From contig JACPCL010000037.1 of NCBI GenBank assembly GCA_016179765.1, positions 1-64,000 on the forward strand: 64,000 bases of DNA, read 5' to 3'. Both the position numbers and the translations under genes were made by a program. Source of the DNA: Chloroflexota bacterium. Its GTDB lineage: Bacteria; Chloroflexota; Dehalococcoidia; Lucifugimonadales; JACPCL1. Of this stretch, positions 17,162 to 25,295 are shown one piece after another. Below the pieces are notes generated by a model. That model worked only from the letters and a program-made list of their open reading frames with translations. It had not been told where the DNA came from and did no database searches. Position 1 is the first letter of the stretch. Each line of letters begins with the position of its first letter.

Positions 17162-18019
17162 TCAGACAGGGGGCCTGACGCCCACCAGCCTGGCGGTCAC
17201 CACCAGGCGATAGTCGTACACAAGAGCGGGGATACAAGTGACCAGCGTAATCTCGGATTCTCCGGAGTCGGTCACGCGCAACTCCGTCTTGTACACGACA
17301 TTGGTGGCGTACACCTCATACAGATAGTTTCCTGTGGACGATTCCAGCACGATAAGCACCCGCTCGCCCTGACGAAGCAAGCCTGGGATGCGCGGAAGGT
17401 CACGGAACACCGAGCCCTCGTTGCGCAGGGGAGTTTCCAGATGGCCGAAGTACCAGCCTCTGCCGGCTTCTCCTGGATTGCCGGTCGTTGGGATGTGCCC
17501 CACCACCTGGTCGGGGGTCTCGTACTCCCGGGAGTTTTCCAGCTCACGGATGGCCAGTCCCTTTACGGTGGCGTCCACCTCAATGCTGGGGATCCAGATG
17601 CGAGTAGCCGCTGGCAGCATGCCCACACCGGAAAGGAGCTCCTTTGGCGCCGGCAGGAACCCCCGGACAAACTCCGAGTCGTCGGTGGGAGGAGCAGAGG
17701 CCAGCCAAGGCTCAACCCAGGAGTTAAAGGGCATCAGAGGGCCAGGATAGAGGCCAAGGGTAGAGGGAGTGGGACCCGCCAGCCCTCCCACTTCAGCAAG
17801 ATTGAAGGAGGCCGGCCCCTGCAGGTCTTCCAGCGTTGTTGGCCCGAGGGCTTCCCCCAGGGACTGACCTGATGGCTGCTGGCTATAGACCAGGCCATCC
17901 AGGTTCTGGGTGGCCACCTTGCCGTACACCAGATACGCGCCGCTCAGGAAAACGACGAGCGCCCCGCTCAGCGCCACGAGCCAGGCCAATGGGCGGCCCT
18001 TGTCTTTCTTGCTCACCAT
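17162..18019 (-). CDS. sortase family protein (class D/E-like)
   Basis: Membrane-anchored transpeptidase candidate of about 285 residues (start taken at MVSKKDKGRPLAWLV; an ATG 11 codons upstream is also possible). It has an N-terminal membrane helix (about 11-33), a Pro/Gly-rich linker, and the sortase beta-barrel from about residue 135 (TRIWIPSIEVDATV). The catalytic residues are visible: His in GRGWYFGHLE, Cys in SEITLVTCIP and Arg in YDYRLVV. TLVTC with a downstream Arg fits the family. No LPXTG protein was found in the window; the Thr-Pro-rich protein at 10302-11714 has a C-terminal helix and basic tail but no recognisable sorting motif. The sortase is on the same strand as the surface genes, separated by relics. 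Confidence 0.9.
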   Translation of the reverse strand: MVSKKDKGRPLAWLVALSGALVVFLSGAYLVYGKVATQNLDGLVYSQQPSGQSLGEALGPTTLEDLQGPASFNLAEVGGLAGPTPSTLGLYPGPLMPFNSWVEPWLASAPPTDDSEFVRGFLPAPKELLSGVGMLPAATRIWIPSIEVDATVKGLAIRELENSREYETPDQVVGHIPTTGNPGEAGRGWYFGHLETPLRNEGSVFRDLPRIPGLLRQGERVLIVLESSTGNYLYEVYATNVVYKTELRVTDSGESEITLVTCIPALVYDYRLVVTARLVGVRPPV

Positions 18020-18065
18020 GATGCCCTGAAGATTCCGAGGTTGACAGTCCAAGGTGGGCTGCCCC

Positions 18066-18153
18066 TAACAGGCTGCGGAAAAAGGGGAGTCCAGAGGGGC
18101 GTCCGCCGCAGGCGGATGGCGGGGGTCTGGGGGTGTCCCCCAGCACCCTGCTA
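18066..18153. repeat. R1 dispersed repeat (short copy) overlapping the PAC2 stop codon
   Basis: Starts TAACAGGCTGCGGAAAAAGG and ends CAGCACCCTGCTA; the middle has GTCCAGAGGGGCGTCC and TCTGGGGGTGTCCCCCAG. The ends are imperfect inverted repeats that start and finish with TA. The final TA (18151-18153 region) supplies the TAG stop of the PAC2 gene read on the minus strand. Confidence 0.8.
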
Positions 18154-19095
18154 AGACTCCTCGTTCTCTGAGTTCTCTGGCTCACTCGCCTGAGCGTCGC
18201 CACCAATGGAACGCAGGAACTCCTCAATGGAAGGGGCCAGGCTAAGAGTGGGGTCTGAAGTCTTGGGCCGTTGGTCCGCCTCCTCCTGGGCAATGGTCTC
18301 CAGGCGAGCGTCGTAGTCGGACTCCAGCCTTTGCACCAGGGCCAGGACACCCGGATTGCGTTCCACCTCCGCCGTCACCCGCTCGTACTGGCGAATGCCT
18401 CGCTGGCTCACTCCCAGGTCCGGCGGCAAGAAGTCATACACGTCGCACAGCACATTCAGCAGGCGGGCCGAACCGTTCCGGTCCTCCTCAAGCTGAACGT
18501 ACTGCGGCAGGCGCACCATCACGCTCATGTTCTCCACGCCCAGGGCCGTCACCTGGTCCCCGACCATATTCATGATGGAGGTAGGGCCTTGATAGGACCT
18601 GGGCCTGGAGGCGTTGGCGCCCCGTATGCCCTTGATAGGCTCCCCATTGGCGGTGGCCATGACCAGGAGTGGCCGGGTATGGGGGACGGCGTCGTACATG
18701 CCGCCCAACCGGCAGTATCGCCGCACCTTAAACTGCTTGAACAGCTCGGTAATAGACTCTATGTACTCTTCGGCAAAGGCGTGCGGCTCAAGCATGTGGA
18801 GGAAGATGAAGTCAAAGTCCCTGCCGCCGGAAGCGTAGCGCAGGATGGTGTTGGGTATGGACATCCGCCGCTGCTCCTCCACGTAGTAGGTCATGGGACG
18901 GTAGCGGGTGAAATCAAAGTAGCGCCCCGGCGTGGCCAGATTGCCGAGGTCCTGGGCCATGAGCTGGCGCTCCAGGCGTGAGAGGGCCATGGAGCCAACG
19001 CTGCCAGCGTCCACCCAGGGGCGCAGGGAGGCGATAACGTGGGGCTTCCGAAGCTCCGGGACGGGTTCGCGTATTTCAAAAGCGCCGATGTGCAT
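18151..19095 (-). CDS. PAC2 family protein
   Basis: A 314-residue protein of the PAC2 (proteasome assembly chaperone 2-like, PF09754) family, known in actinobacteria, archaea and Chloroflexota; bacterial members have no settled function. Family-like elements: RPWVDAGSVGSMAL near the N terminus, DFIFLHMLEPHAFAEEYIES, then GGMYDAVPHTRPLLVMATA and ALGVENMSVMVRLPQY. The C-terminal 60 residues are acidic (EPENSENEES at the end). The stop codon lies in the terminus of an R1 repeat, so the last residues may be repeat-altered. A clear promoter lies at 19175-19202. No proteasome genes are nearby. Confidence 0.85.
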   Translation of the reverse strand: MHIGAFEIREPVPELRKPHVIASLRPWVDAGSVGSMALSRLERQLMAQDLGNLATPGRYFDFTRYRPMTYYVEEQRRMSIPNTILRYASGGRDFDFIFLHMLEPHAFAEEYIESITELFKQFKVRRYCRLGGMYDAVPHTRPLLVMATANGEPIKGIRGANASRPRSYQGPTSIMNMVGDQVTALGVENMSVMVRLPQYVQLEEDRNGSARLLNVLCDVYDFLPPDLGVSQRGIRQYERVTAEVERNPGVLALVQRLESDYDARLETIAQEEADQRPKTSDPTLSLAPSIEEFLRSIGGDAQASEPENSENEES

Positions 19096-19174
19096 GGCAT
19101 TGTCCTATTCAGCTCGGGCTTTTCTGCCTCGTCACCGCAAACGCTTGCGGCAACGCACTTGTATGGTGGCATCT

Positions 19175-19202
19175 ATTATAACTCTTGTTGACAATCTATC
19201 AA
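19175..19202 (-). promoter_or_regulatory. sigma70-type promoter for the PAC2 gene
   Basis: Minus strand TTGATA (plus 19197-19202), 16-base spacer, TATAAT (plus 19175-19180, perfect -10), about 80 bases upstream of the PAC2 start. Confidence 0.75.
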
Positions 19203-19267
19203 ATCCGATGCCTTTTATACAAGAGCGATGCGTGCCGCTCGTGTGGTGTCCCCGAAAAAGGAGACTC

Positions 19268-19359
19268 ATGGTCATTGCGAGGAATCCCGATTCCATCGGG
19301 ACGGCGAAGGAATCTGACAGTCTGGTTTGTGGGCAGACCAGCGTGTCTGCCCACAAACC
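19268..19359. repeat. two palindromic repeats in the PAC2-menA spacer
   Basis: The first part (CATTGCGAGGAATCCCGATT followed by CCATCGGGACGG, to about 19320) belongs to the GTCATTGCGAG family. The second is a perfect 15-base palindrome, GGTTTGTGGGCAGAC at 19324-19338 and GTCTGCCCACAAACC at 19345-19359. Apart from the PAC2 promoter nothing else is seen in 19096-19411. Confidence 0.65.
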
Positions 19360-19411
19360 CCCGTAGGGTCACGATATATCATGCCCCTACAATTGCTTCA
19401 GGGACAGTACA

Positions 19412-20353
19412 CTAGCCAGGAAGGCTCCGGCTGCCCAGCGCGACGTCTATCGCTATGCCCGCGGCCATGAGCAGCCCCGCCTGCATGTGCAGCCTGGCGG
19501 TGCCCACCAGCACGGCGTTGAGGGCGGGCCGGGCCTTGGCCCGGGACACCAGGCCCACCATCTTGAAGGCGCGGGGCATGGAGAGGAGAGCGGCAAGGGC
19601 GTACCACGGGACCACTCCGGCCATGGCCTCTACTACCAGCGCAGCGTACGCCCCGTACAGCAGCCAAGCATAGACCCAGCGGCCCACCTGAACGCTGAAC
19701 AGCGTGGCAAGGGTGTGCTTCCCCTGGGCGCTGTCCTCCTCCCGGTCACGCAGGTTGTTGGCCTGGAGGATAGCCGTGACCCACAAAGCAACCGGCACGG
19801 AGGCCCAGAAGACCGCCCAGGTGACCTCTTGCCTTTGCACGTAGAAGGCAGCCATGACGATGAGCGGCCCCATGAAGATGAAGACCGTCAGCTCCCCCAG
19901 AAGGTAGCGCCCCAAGGGGAAGGGGCCGCTGCTGTGGAGGTACCCCGCCATGGTGCTCAGCAGGCCCACCACCAGGATAGGCCATCCCACCTGGGCAACG
20001 ATGTACAGGCCCATGGCGGTGCTCAGGCCAAAGCTCACCAGGAGGCCCATGAGCACGGCTTGCGGAGAAAGCAACCCCCGCGCGATCACCTTATGGGGCG
20101 CGGGGTACTTGGCCTCACGCCCCTGGCTGCGGTGGTCGGTGTATTCGTCCGCCAGGTTGGTGCCCACCTGGATGAACACCGACCCCAGGAAGGCCAGGGC
20201 AAAGAGCGCCCAGCTCAGCGGCCCGTGCTCAGCCGCCAGCGCCGTGCCCACCAGCACCGGCACGATGGCGGCGGTCAGGGTGACCGGCCGCGCCGCCAGT
20301 ATCCAGACCCTGACGTAATAGGCCAGGTCACGCCGGAAAGGCCGGGCTACCAC
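19412..20353 (-). CDS. menA: 1,4-dihydroxy-2-naphthoate polyprenyltransferase
   Basis: UbiA-superfamily membrane enzyme attaching the polyprenyl tail to DHNA to give demethylmenaquinone. 313 residues with about eight to nine hydrophobic helices. The first Asp-rich motif is [15 protein letters not shown] (about 66-80) and the second is [14 protein letters not shown] (about 197-210), both as expected. The start is GTG at 20353, overlapping the menB stop (7-base overlap), so the two are translationally coupled. C-terminal elements ([19 protein letters not shown]) fit MenA rather than UbiA. Confidence 0.93.
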   Translation of the reverse strand: MVARPFRRDLAYYVRVWILAARPVTLTAAIVPVLVGTALAAEHGPLSWALFALAFLGSVFIQVGTNLADEYTDHRSQGREAKYPAPHKVIARGLLSPQAVLMGLLVSFGLSTAMGLYIVAQVGWPILVVGLLSTMAGYLHSSGPFPLGRYLLGELTVFIFMGPLIVMAAFYVQRQEVTWAVFWASVPVALWVTAILQANNLRDREEDSAQGKHTLATLFSVQVGRWVYAWLLYGAYAALVVEAMAGVVPWYALAALLSMPRAFKMVGLVSRAKARPALNAVLVGTARLHMQAGLLMAAGIAIDVALGSRSLPG

Positions 20354-21141
20354 GGCGTCTTTCGGAAGCGGGAGAAGTCGGGGTCCCGCTTCTCCAGGAA
20401 GGCCTGGGTGCCCTCCCTGCCCTCCTCGGTGGCGTAATAGAAGGCGGTGGCCCCGTGGGCCAGGTTCTGGATACCGTAGACGTGGTCGGTGTCGGCGTTG
20501 AAGGCGTGCTTCAGAAAGCGCAGGGCGGTGGGGCCACGCCCGAGCAGCTCTTTGGCCCAGGCCATCACCTCCGCCTCAAGCCCCCCCTGGGGCACCACCT
20601 TGTTTACCAGGCCCATCTCCAGGGCCTCCTGGGCCGTGTACCGCCGGCATAGGTACCATATCTCTCGGGCCTTCTTCTCGCCGACGATCCGTGCCAGGTA
20701 AATGGCGCCAAAGCCGGCGTCAAAGCTGCCGTACTTGGGGCCGATCTGGCCAAAGACCGCCCGGTCCGAGGCGATGGTGAGGTCGCACAGGACGTGCAGC
20801 ACGTGGCCGCCGCCGATGGCGTACCCATCCACCATGGCAATGACCGGCTTGGGGATTTCGCGGATGATGCGGTGCAGGTGCGTTACCTGGAGCCTGGGGG
20901 CGCCGCTTTCGTCGTTGTAGCCCCCGTCGCCGCGGGCCTTCACGTCGCCGCCCACGCAGAAGTTGCCCCTGGCCCCCGCGAGCACCACCACGCCGACCTC
21001 CTCGTCGTCCCAGGCGTCCTGGAAGGCGGCGCGCATCTCGTCAATGGTGCGTGGGCGGAAGGCATTGAGCACCTGCGGGCGGTTGATGGTGACTTTGGCT
21101 ACGTGGTCTTTCTTCTCATACAGAACGTCCTGGAAGTCCAT
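20347..21141 (-). CDS. menB: 1,4-dihydroxy-2-naphthoyl-CoA synthase
   Basis: Crotonase-superfamily enzyme closing the ring of O-succinylbenzoyl-CoA. 264 residues. The MenB-specific stretch [20 protein letters not shown] is present, as are [11 protein letters not shown] and the oxyanion-hole [16 protein letters not shown]. The C terminus [15 protein letters not shown] is typical. The start ATG has AAGGAGCG six bases upstream. It is the first gene of menB-menA, with a CaiB-like relic and a long palindromic element immediately upstream. Confidence 0.95.
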   Translation of the reverse strand: MDFQDVLYEKKDHVAKVTINRPQVLNAFRPRTIDEMRAAFQDAWDDEEVGVVVLAGARGNFCVGGDVKARGDGGYNDESGAPRLQVTHLHRIIREIPKPVIAMVDGYAIGGGHVLHVLCDLTIASDRAVFGQIGPKYGSFDAGFGAIYLARIVGEKKAREIWYLCRRYTAQEALEMGLVNKVVPQGGLEAEVMAWAKELLGRGPTALRFLKHAFNADTDHVYGIQNLAHGATAFYYATEEGREGTQAFLEKRDPDFSRFRKTPW

Positions 21142-21189
21142 GGGATCGCTCCTTTTTTGGATGTGCCCATACGGTCTTTCCCTTGCCCC

Positions 21190-21318
21190 CTATACTACCC
21201 CCTTCTCCCGCAGGCGGCCAAGTTCTCCTAGGGAGGCGTATACTACCTTCCGAAAAGGTGTCCAGCGTTATGTTCCTCTTGCCACGGTTCACGCTTATGA
21301 AGAGGGCGCCGTCGTCCC
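21190..21318 (-). pseudogene. relic of a CaiB/BaiF-type CoA-transferase
   Basis: Between menB and the palindromic element the minus strand encodes VGDDGALFISVNRGKRNITL (then DTFSEG), matching the FLSvNRGKRSi.LD motif near the N terminus of family III CoA-transferases. After a frame change it encodes YASLGELGRLREKGVV and a TAG at 21190-21192, like the usual C terminus (.LGEL....EI.RLREKGVV). The whole catalytic body is missing. The upstream end is cut at the palindromic element. Short, so only moderately sure. Confidence 0.45.
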
Positions 21319-21521
21319 CTACCCTCCCCCAGGGGACGCTGGGGGAACTTCTTTTGGGTGAAAAGAAGTCCCCCCATACCCTCTCAAGAAAACCGGGCTC
21401 AGTTTGGTTGGCGGGGGCATTAGCCCCCGCCAACCAAACTGATTGTGGTTCTTTTTGGAGGGCGTGGGAACCTTTTTCTCCCCCAAGAAAAAGGTTCCCA
21501 GCCTCCCTGGGGAGGTGGGGA
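21316..21521. repeat. large palindromic element upstream of menC
   Basis: Centre: AGTTTGGTTGGCGGGGGC (21401-21418), loop ATTA, GCCCCCGCCAACCAAACT (21423-21440), an 18-base perfect stem. The flanks are also inverted copies of each other: CCCCTACCCTCCCCCAGGGG at 21316 against CCTCCCTGGGGAGGTGGGG at the right end, with matching inner parts (GGGGGAACTTCTTTTGGG / AAAAAGGTTCCCAG). The element is therefore one roughly 205-base inverted repeat, MITE-like. Its right end (GGGAGGTGGGG) directly precedes the menC ATG and serves as its Shine-Dalgarno. Confidence 0.8.
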
Positions 21522-22663
21522 TGAAGGTCGTGGGAGTGGCGTGGCAGGGCTTTGCGTTGCCCTTCCGGAAACCGTATGTGACGAGCGAGGGGCGGGCCAC
21601 GGTGAAGTTTGGGATGCTGGTGACGCTACTGAGCGATGACGGCGTCACCGGCATCGGCGAGGCGTCACCAGTTGGCCCCAGCGCCCAGGCCGAAGTGAAG
21701 GCAGAAGCGGCCTTACTGGAAAGCCTGGCGCCCCACGTTGTGCGCGGTGCAAGGCCCGGCGCCGGTGTACCCATATGGACAGAGGACCAACTGCCAGACC
21801 TCAGGCCCTTTGTCGCGCTGCCATCCCTCGCCTTCGGCCTGGAGACGGCGTACCTTGACCTGCTGAGCAAGGCCAGGGGAAAGAGCATCTGCGAGCTCTT
21901 GGGCTGGACACGACAAGAACTGCCCGTCAACGCCATCATCGCCTCAGACTCGCCCCAAGAGGCGGCGGCGGAGGCCGCCCAGGCGGTAACGGAAGGCTTT
22001 ACCAGCCTCAAGCTCAAGGTAGGCCAGGGGTTAGAGACGGACGTTGCCCTGGTGGGGGCGGTGAGAGGCGCAGTGGGGCCTTCCGTCAAGCTGCGGGCGG
22101 ACACCAATGGGGCCTGGACCGTCCCCCATGCGATGGAGGCCATCAGGAGGCTGGCTCCCTTTGACCTGGAGTACGTGGAGCAGCCGGTGGCGGCCCACGA
22201 CCTGCCGGGTATGGCGATGGTGCGTCGCAGCGGGTCTGTGCCCATCGCCGCCGACGAGGCCCTGCGTTCGCCCGGCGACGTGGAACGCATAGCGAAGGCC
22301 GGGGCTGCCGACATCTTCGTCCTGAAGGCGGCGCGACTGGGCGGATTGCGGGCCTCCTTGCAAGCGGTAGAGGCCGCGGACCGATGGGGCAAGACCTGTG
22401 TCGTAACCTCCTCCCTGGAATCAGGCGTGGGCCTGGCAGCCTCGGCCCACCTCGCATCCTTTCTTGAACGACATCCCTTCGCCCACGGGCTGGCAACGGG
22501 CCTGCTGTACCTTTCGGACCTGCTGGAAAGGCCTCTTCTGCCCAAGGGGCAAACCCTGCCCACGCCCCAAGGCCCAGGGCTGGGCGTAGCGTTGGACCAA
22601 GAGCAGTTGCGACGGTACGCCATAGACATCAGGGGGAGCGCCGGAGCGCCCGTGCTCCTGTAG
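21521..22663 (+). CDS. menC: o-succinylbenzoate synthase
   Basis: Enolase-superfamily dehydratase making O-succinylbenzoate from SHCHC. 380 residues from MKVVGVAWQGFALPF; the start at 21521 follows GGGGAGG closely, and the longer frame runs back through the palindromic element. Catalytic elements: LKLKVGQ (KxK), the metal ligands RADTNGAW, LEYVEQP and ADEAL, and the second-lysine region VLKAARLGGL. It is the only men gene on the plus strand; its last 35 bases overlap, convergently, the 3' end of menH. Confidence 0.93.
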   Translation: MKVVGVAWQGFALPFRKPYVTSEGRATVKFGMLVTLLSDDGVTGIGEASPVGPSAQAEVKAEAALLESLAPHVVRGARPGAGVPIWTEDQLPDLRPFVALPSLAFGLETAYLDLLSKARGKSICELLGWTRQELPVNAIIASDSPQEAAAEAAQAVTEGFTSLKLKVGQGLETDVALVGAVRGAVGPSVKLRADTNGAWTVPHAMEAIRRLAPFDLEYVEQPVAAHDLPGMAMVRRSGSVPIAADEALRSPGDVERIAKAGAADIFVLKAARLGGLRASLQAVEAADRWGKTCVVTSSLESGVGLAASAHLASFLERHPFAHGLATGLLYLSDLLERPLLPKGQTLPTPQGPGLGVALDQEQLRRYAIDIRGSAGAPVLL

Positions 22664-23507
22664 GCCCCGCGGGCACGGTGGCCACCGCGTTCAAAAAGGC
22701 AGCTACCTGCTTCACAAAGGCCGCGGGCTGCTCCAGGTGGGCGGCATGGCCCGCCTCCTTGATGATGTGCAGCCGGCTGCCCGCCACGGCCTTGTGCATC
22801 TCCTGGGCCATAGCTACGTAGCGGGCGTCATCCTCGCCAGCGATGAACAGCGCCGGGGCTGTGATCTCGCGCAGGCGGTGGTAGAGGGCCGGCTGAGCGC
22901 CCGCGCCGACGCCCCGCAGGCTGTTGGCCAGGCCCAGGGGGTGGTTGTCCAACCGCTGGGCCCGCAGCCGCGCCCGGACCTCCGGGTCAAGGCGGGCCTG
23001 GCTGGCCCACAGCGGGAGAGCCTGCCAGTAGTCCACAAAAGGCGCTATGCCCACTTCAAGGAGCCAGTCTGCCATGCGCATGTCGTCCCGCACCCTGGCC
23101 GCTCGCTCCTGGGGCGCAGCCAGGCCTGGCGAGGCGCTTTCCAGGGTGAGGCTGGCCGTACGCGATGGCAAGGCGATGGCCGCGCTGAGGGCGATGCGTC
23201 CCCCCATGGAGTACCCCAGCCAGTGGATGCGCCCTACGTCCAGCAGGTCCAGGACCTCCTCCAGGGCCTGCACCGTGCGCTCCATGGTGTACAGGCGCGG
23301 GTCCTTGGGAGCGTCTGAAGCGCCGTGTCCCTGCACCTCCACGGCAAGCAGGCGGTAGCTTTCGCCTAGGGCGTCGGCCAGGAAGCGCCAGGTAGAGGCG
23401 CACCCTGTGAAACCGTGCAAGGCGAGCAGGGGCGCTCCGCGAGGCGCGCCCCACTCCTCCAAATTCAAGTGCGCGCCGTTCAGAGCTTTTATCGCCACAC
23501 GCGCCAT
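22629..23507 (-). CDS. menH: SHCHC synthase (alpha/beta hydrolase)
   Basis: Alpha/beta-hydrolase of 292 residues removing pyruvate from SEPHCHC. HGFTGCASTW forms the oxyanion region, the nucleophile is the Ser in GYSMGGR, and the catalytic His is in EAGHAAHLEQP. The start ATG at 23507 immediately follows the menD stop (TAG-ATG), indicating an operon with translational coupling. Its 3' end overlaps menC, which is on the other strand, by 35 bases. Assignment as MenH rests on the hydrolase pattern plus the menF-menD context. Confidence 0.9.
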   Translation of the reverse strand: MARVAIKALNGAHLNLEEWGAPRGAPLLALHGFTGCASTWRFLADALGESYRLLAVEVQGHGASDAPKDPRLYTMERTVQALEEVLDLLDVGRIHWLGYSMGGRIALSAAIALPSRTASLTLESASPGLAAPQERAARVRDDMRMADWLLEVGIAPFVDYWQALPLWASQARLDPEVRARLRAQRLDNHPLGLANSLRGVGAGAQPALYHRLREITAPALFIAGEDDARYVAMAQEMHKAVAGSRLHIIKEAGHAAHLEQPAAFVKQVAAFLNAVATVPAGPTGARALRRSP

Positions 23508-25295
23508 CTAGGGCCTCACTGCGACGCCTATGGCGTCGCCCACCGCCTGCCACACCTGCCGGTGCAGAGCCACGTTGGTGTCGCGGGCAGGGACAGGCAC
23601 CTCAATGATGGCGACTCCCTTGTCTGTAAGGCTGTGCGATACCGCGCTCCTGTAACTGCGCCAGTCCTCCACCCTGGTATAGCCCAGGCCATACAGCTCT
23701 GCGGCGGCCTTGAAGGTAAGGCCGTGGGGCGTGCCAAAATAGGTTTCAAAGACATCGGTGTACGCCGCCTGGGGCAGAAAGGAGAAGATGCCGCCACCGT
23801 CATTGTTGATGACGATGATGGTAGCGTTAAGCTTGTGGGCCTTGGCCGCAAGGAGGCCGTTCATGTCGTGGTAAAAGGAGATGTCCCCAATCACCAGGAC
23901 AATGCGCCTGCCGGAGGCGGCGGCAGCGCCCAGGGCAGTGGACACCACGCCGTCTATGCCGCTGACCCCCCGGTTGGCGAGGAAGCGCACCTTCTTGCTC
24001 ATGGTGGGGAAGAAGGAGTCCACGTCCCGTACTGGCATGCTGTTGCCGGCAAAGAGGATGGCGTCATGGGGCAGAAGGGACGCTAGCTCTGCGAACACAC
24101 GCCCCTCAAACATCTCGGCGGAGGTCTTCATGTGGCGGGCGATGGCATCCTTGGCCGTCCCGTTCAGGGAGAGCCAGCGCCGCAGCCAGGGGCTTTCCAC
24201 TCTAGCGGAAGGCAGCGCAGCCGCCAGATCGCAGCAAAGGGGTGCGGCGTCGGCTTGAATCACCTCCGCCGTCAAAAAGGAGGGGTCGCGCCAGCCGGAG
24301 CCATCGTCCACCAAAACATGCCGCGCTGAGGGATGGCGCTCCAGGTATTGCGTGAGGGGCTTGGACACGGGCGCGGCGCCAAAACGCAGGACGACCTCCG
24401 GGGCCAGGGACGCCACGACGCCATTATCGCGGAGAAAGGCATCGTACCCGTCCACCACCATGGCGCGGTCGTGAGGGCCGCAGCGCACCTGGGAAAGGAC
24501 ATCGGCCAGCATCGGGTAACCCAGTCGGCGGGCCAGGGCGGAGACGGCCTCTGGAAAAGCGCCGTCCTCCTGCGGGCCGCAGACGATAAGCCCGCGCTCC
24601 TTGCTGGCAAGCTCTAAGGTCAGCCGCTCCACCAGACCGGGGGCAAGCCGCCTCTGAACGGGAGGAGCGCTGAGAAAGGGGCTACCCCCTGCCCGCCCCT
24701 GCCGGGCCAGGCCGAAGCCCTCCGAGGTGAAATCGCCAGGGACCGGCACGGGCTCCAGCGGCTCGCGGAAGGGGAGGTTCACGTGCACCGGGCCGGCGGG
24801 CGCGGCCCGGGCCGTCGCCCACGCCCGGCCCGCCACGGAGCGGACGTAGGCCAGCAGCGGGGCGGTGGCCTCGGGCGGCGGCAGCGTGACGGCCCATTTG
24901 GCGTGTCTACCGTACATGCCGTCCTGCTCCATCGTCTGCAAGGCGCCCCAGCCCACCGCTTCCGGCGGACGGTCCGCCGTCAAGACCAGCAGAGGCACGC
25001 AGTCGTTGTGCGCCTCGGCCACGGCGGGGTGGAGGTTGGCGGCGGCGGTGCCGGAGGAGCAAACGATGGCCACCGGCTCCCGCAGGAGACGGGTCATGCC
25101 CAGGGCAAAGAAGGCGGCGGAGCGCTCATCCAGGTGCATCCACTGCGTGATGGCGGGATGCCGCCCAAAGGAGAGGGCCAGAGGCGAGGAGCGGGAGCCG
25201 GGGCAGATGCAGACGTGGCGCAGGCCGCAGCGGGCCAGCTCGTCAACAAAGGCCCCGGCAAAGGAGTAGTTCCGGTTTTCAAAGGGGGTGGTCAC
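23508..25295 (-). CDS. menD: SEPHCHC synthase (MenD)
   Basis: Thiamine-diphosphate enzyme adding 2-oxoglutarate to isochorismate. 595 residues, full length. N-terminal FVDELARCGLRHVCICPGSR, the CSSGTAAANLHPAVAEAHND region around the ThDP glutamate, LTADRPPEAVGWGA, and the C-terminal ThDP-Mg motif GDISFYHDMNGL are all present. The start is GTG at 25295, overlapping the menF stop by four bases (GTGA). It is the middle gene of tetR-menF-menD-menH. Confidence 0.95.
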   Translation of the reverse strand: MTTPFENRNYSFAGAFVDELARCGLRHVCICPGSRSSPLALSFGRHPAITQWMHLDERSAAFFALGMTRLLREPVAIVCSSGTAAANLHPAVAEAHNDCVPLLVLTADRPPEAVGWGALQTMEQDGMYGRHAKWAVTLPPPEATAPLLAYVRSVAGRAWATARAAPAGPVHVNLPFREPLEPVPVPGDFTSEGFGLARQGRAGGSPFLSAPPVQRRLAPGLVERLTLELASKERGLIVCGPQEDGAFPEAVSALARRLGYPMLADVLSQVRCGPHDRAMVVDGYDAFLRDNGVVASLAPEVVLRFGAAPVSKPLTQYLERHPSARHVLVDDGSGWRDPSFLTAEVIQADAAPLCCDLAAALPSARVESPWLRRWLSLNGTAKDAIARHMKTSAEMFEGRVFAELASLLPHDAILFAGNSMPVRDVDSFFPTMSKKVRFLANRGVSGIDGVVSTALGAAAASGRRIVLVIGDISFYHDMNGLLAAKAHKLNATIIVINNDGGGIFSFLPQAAYTDVFETYFGTPHGLTFKAAAELYGLGYTRVEDWRSYRSAVSHSLTDKGVAIIEVPVPARDTNVALHRQVWQAVGDAIGVAVRP

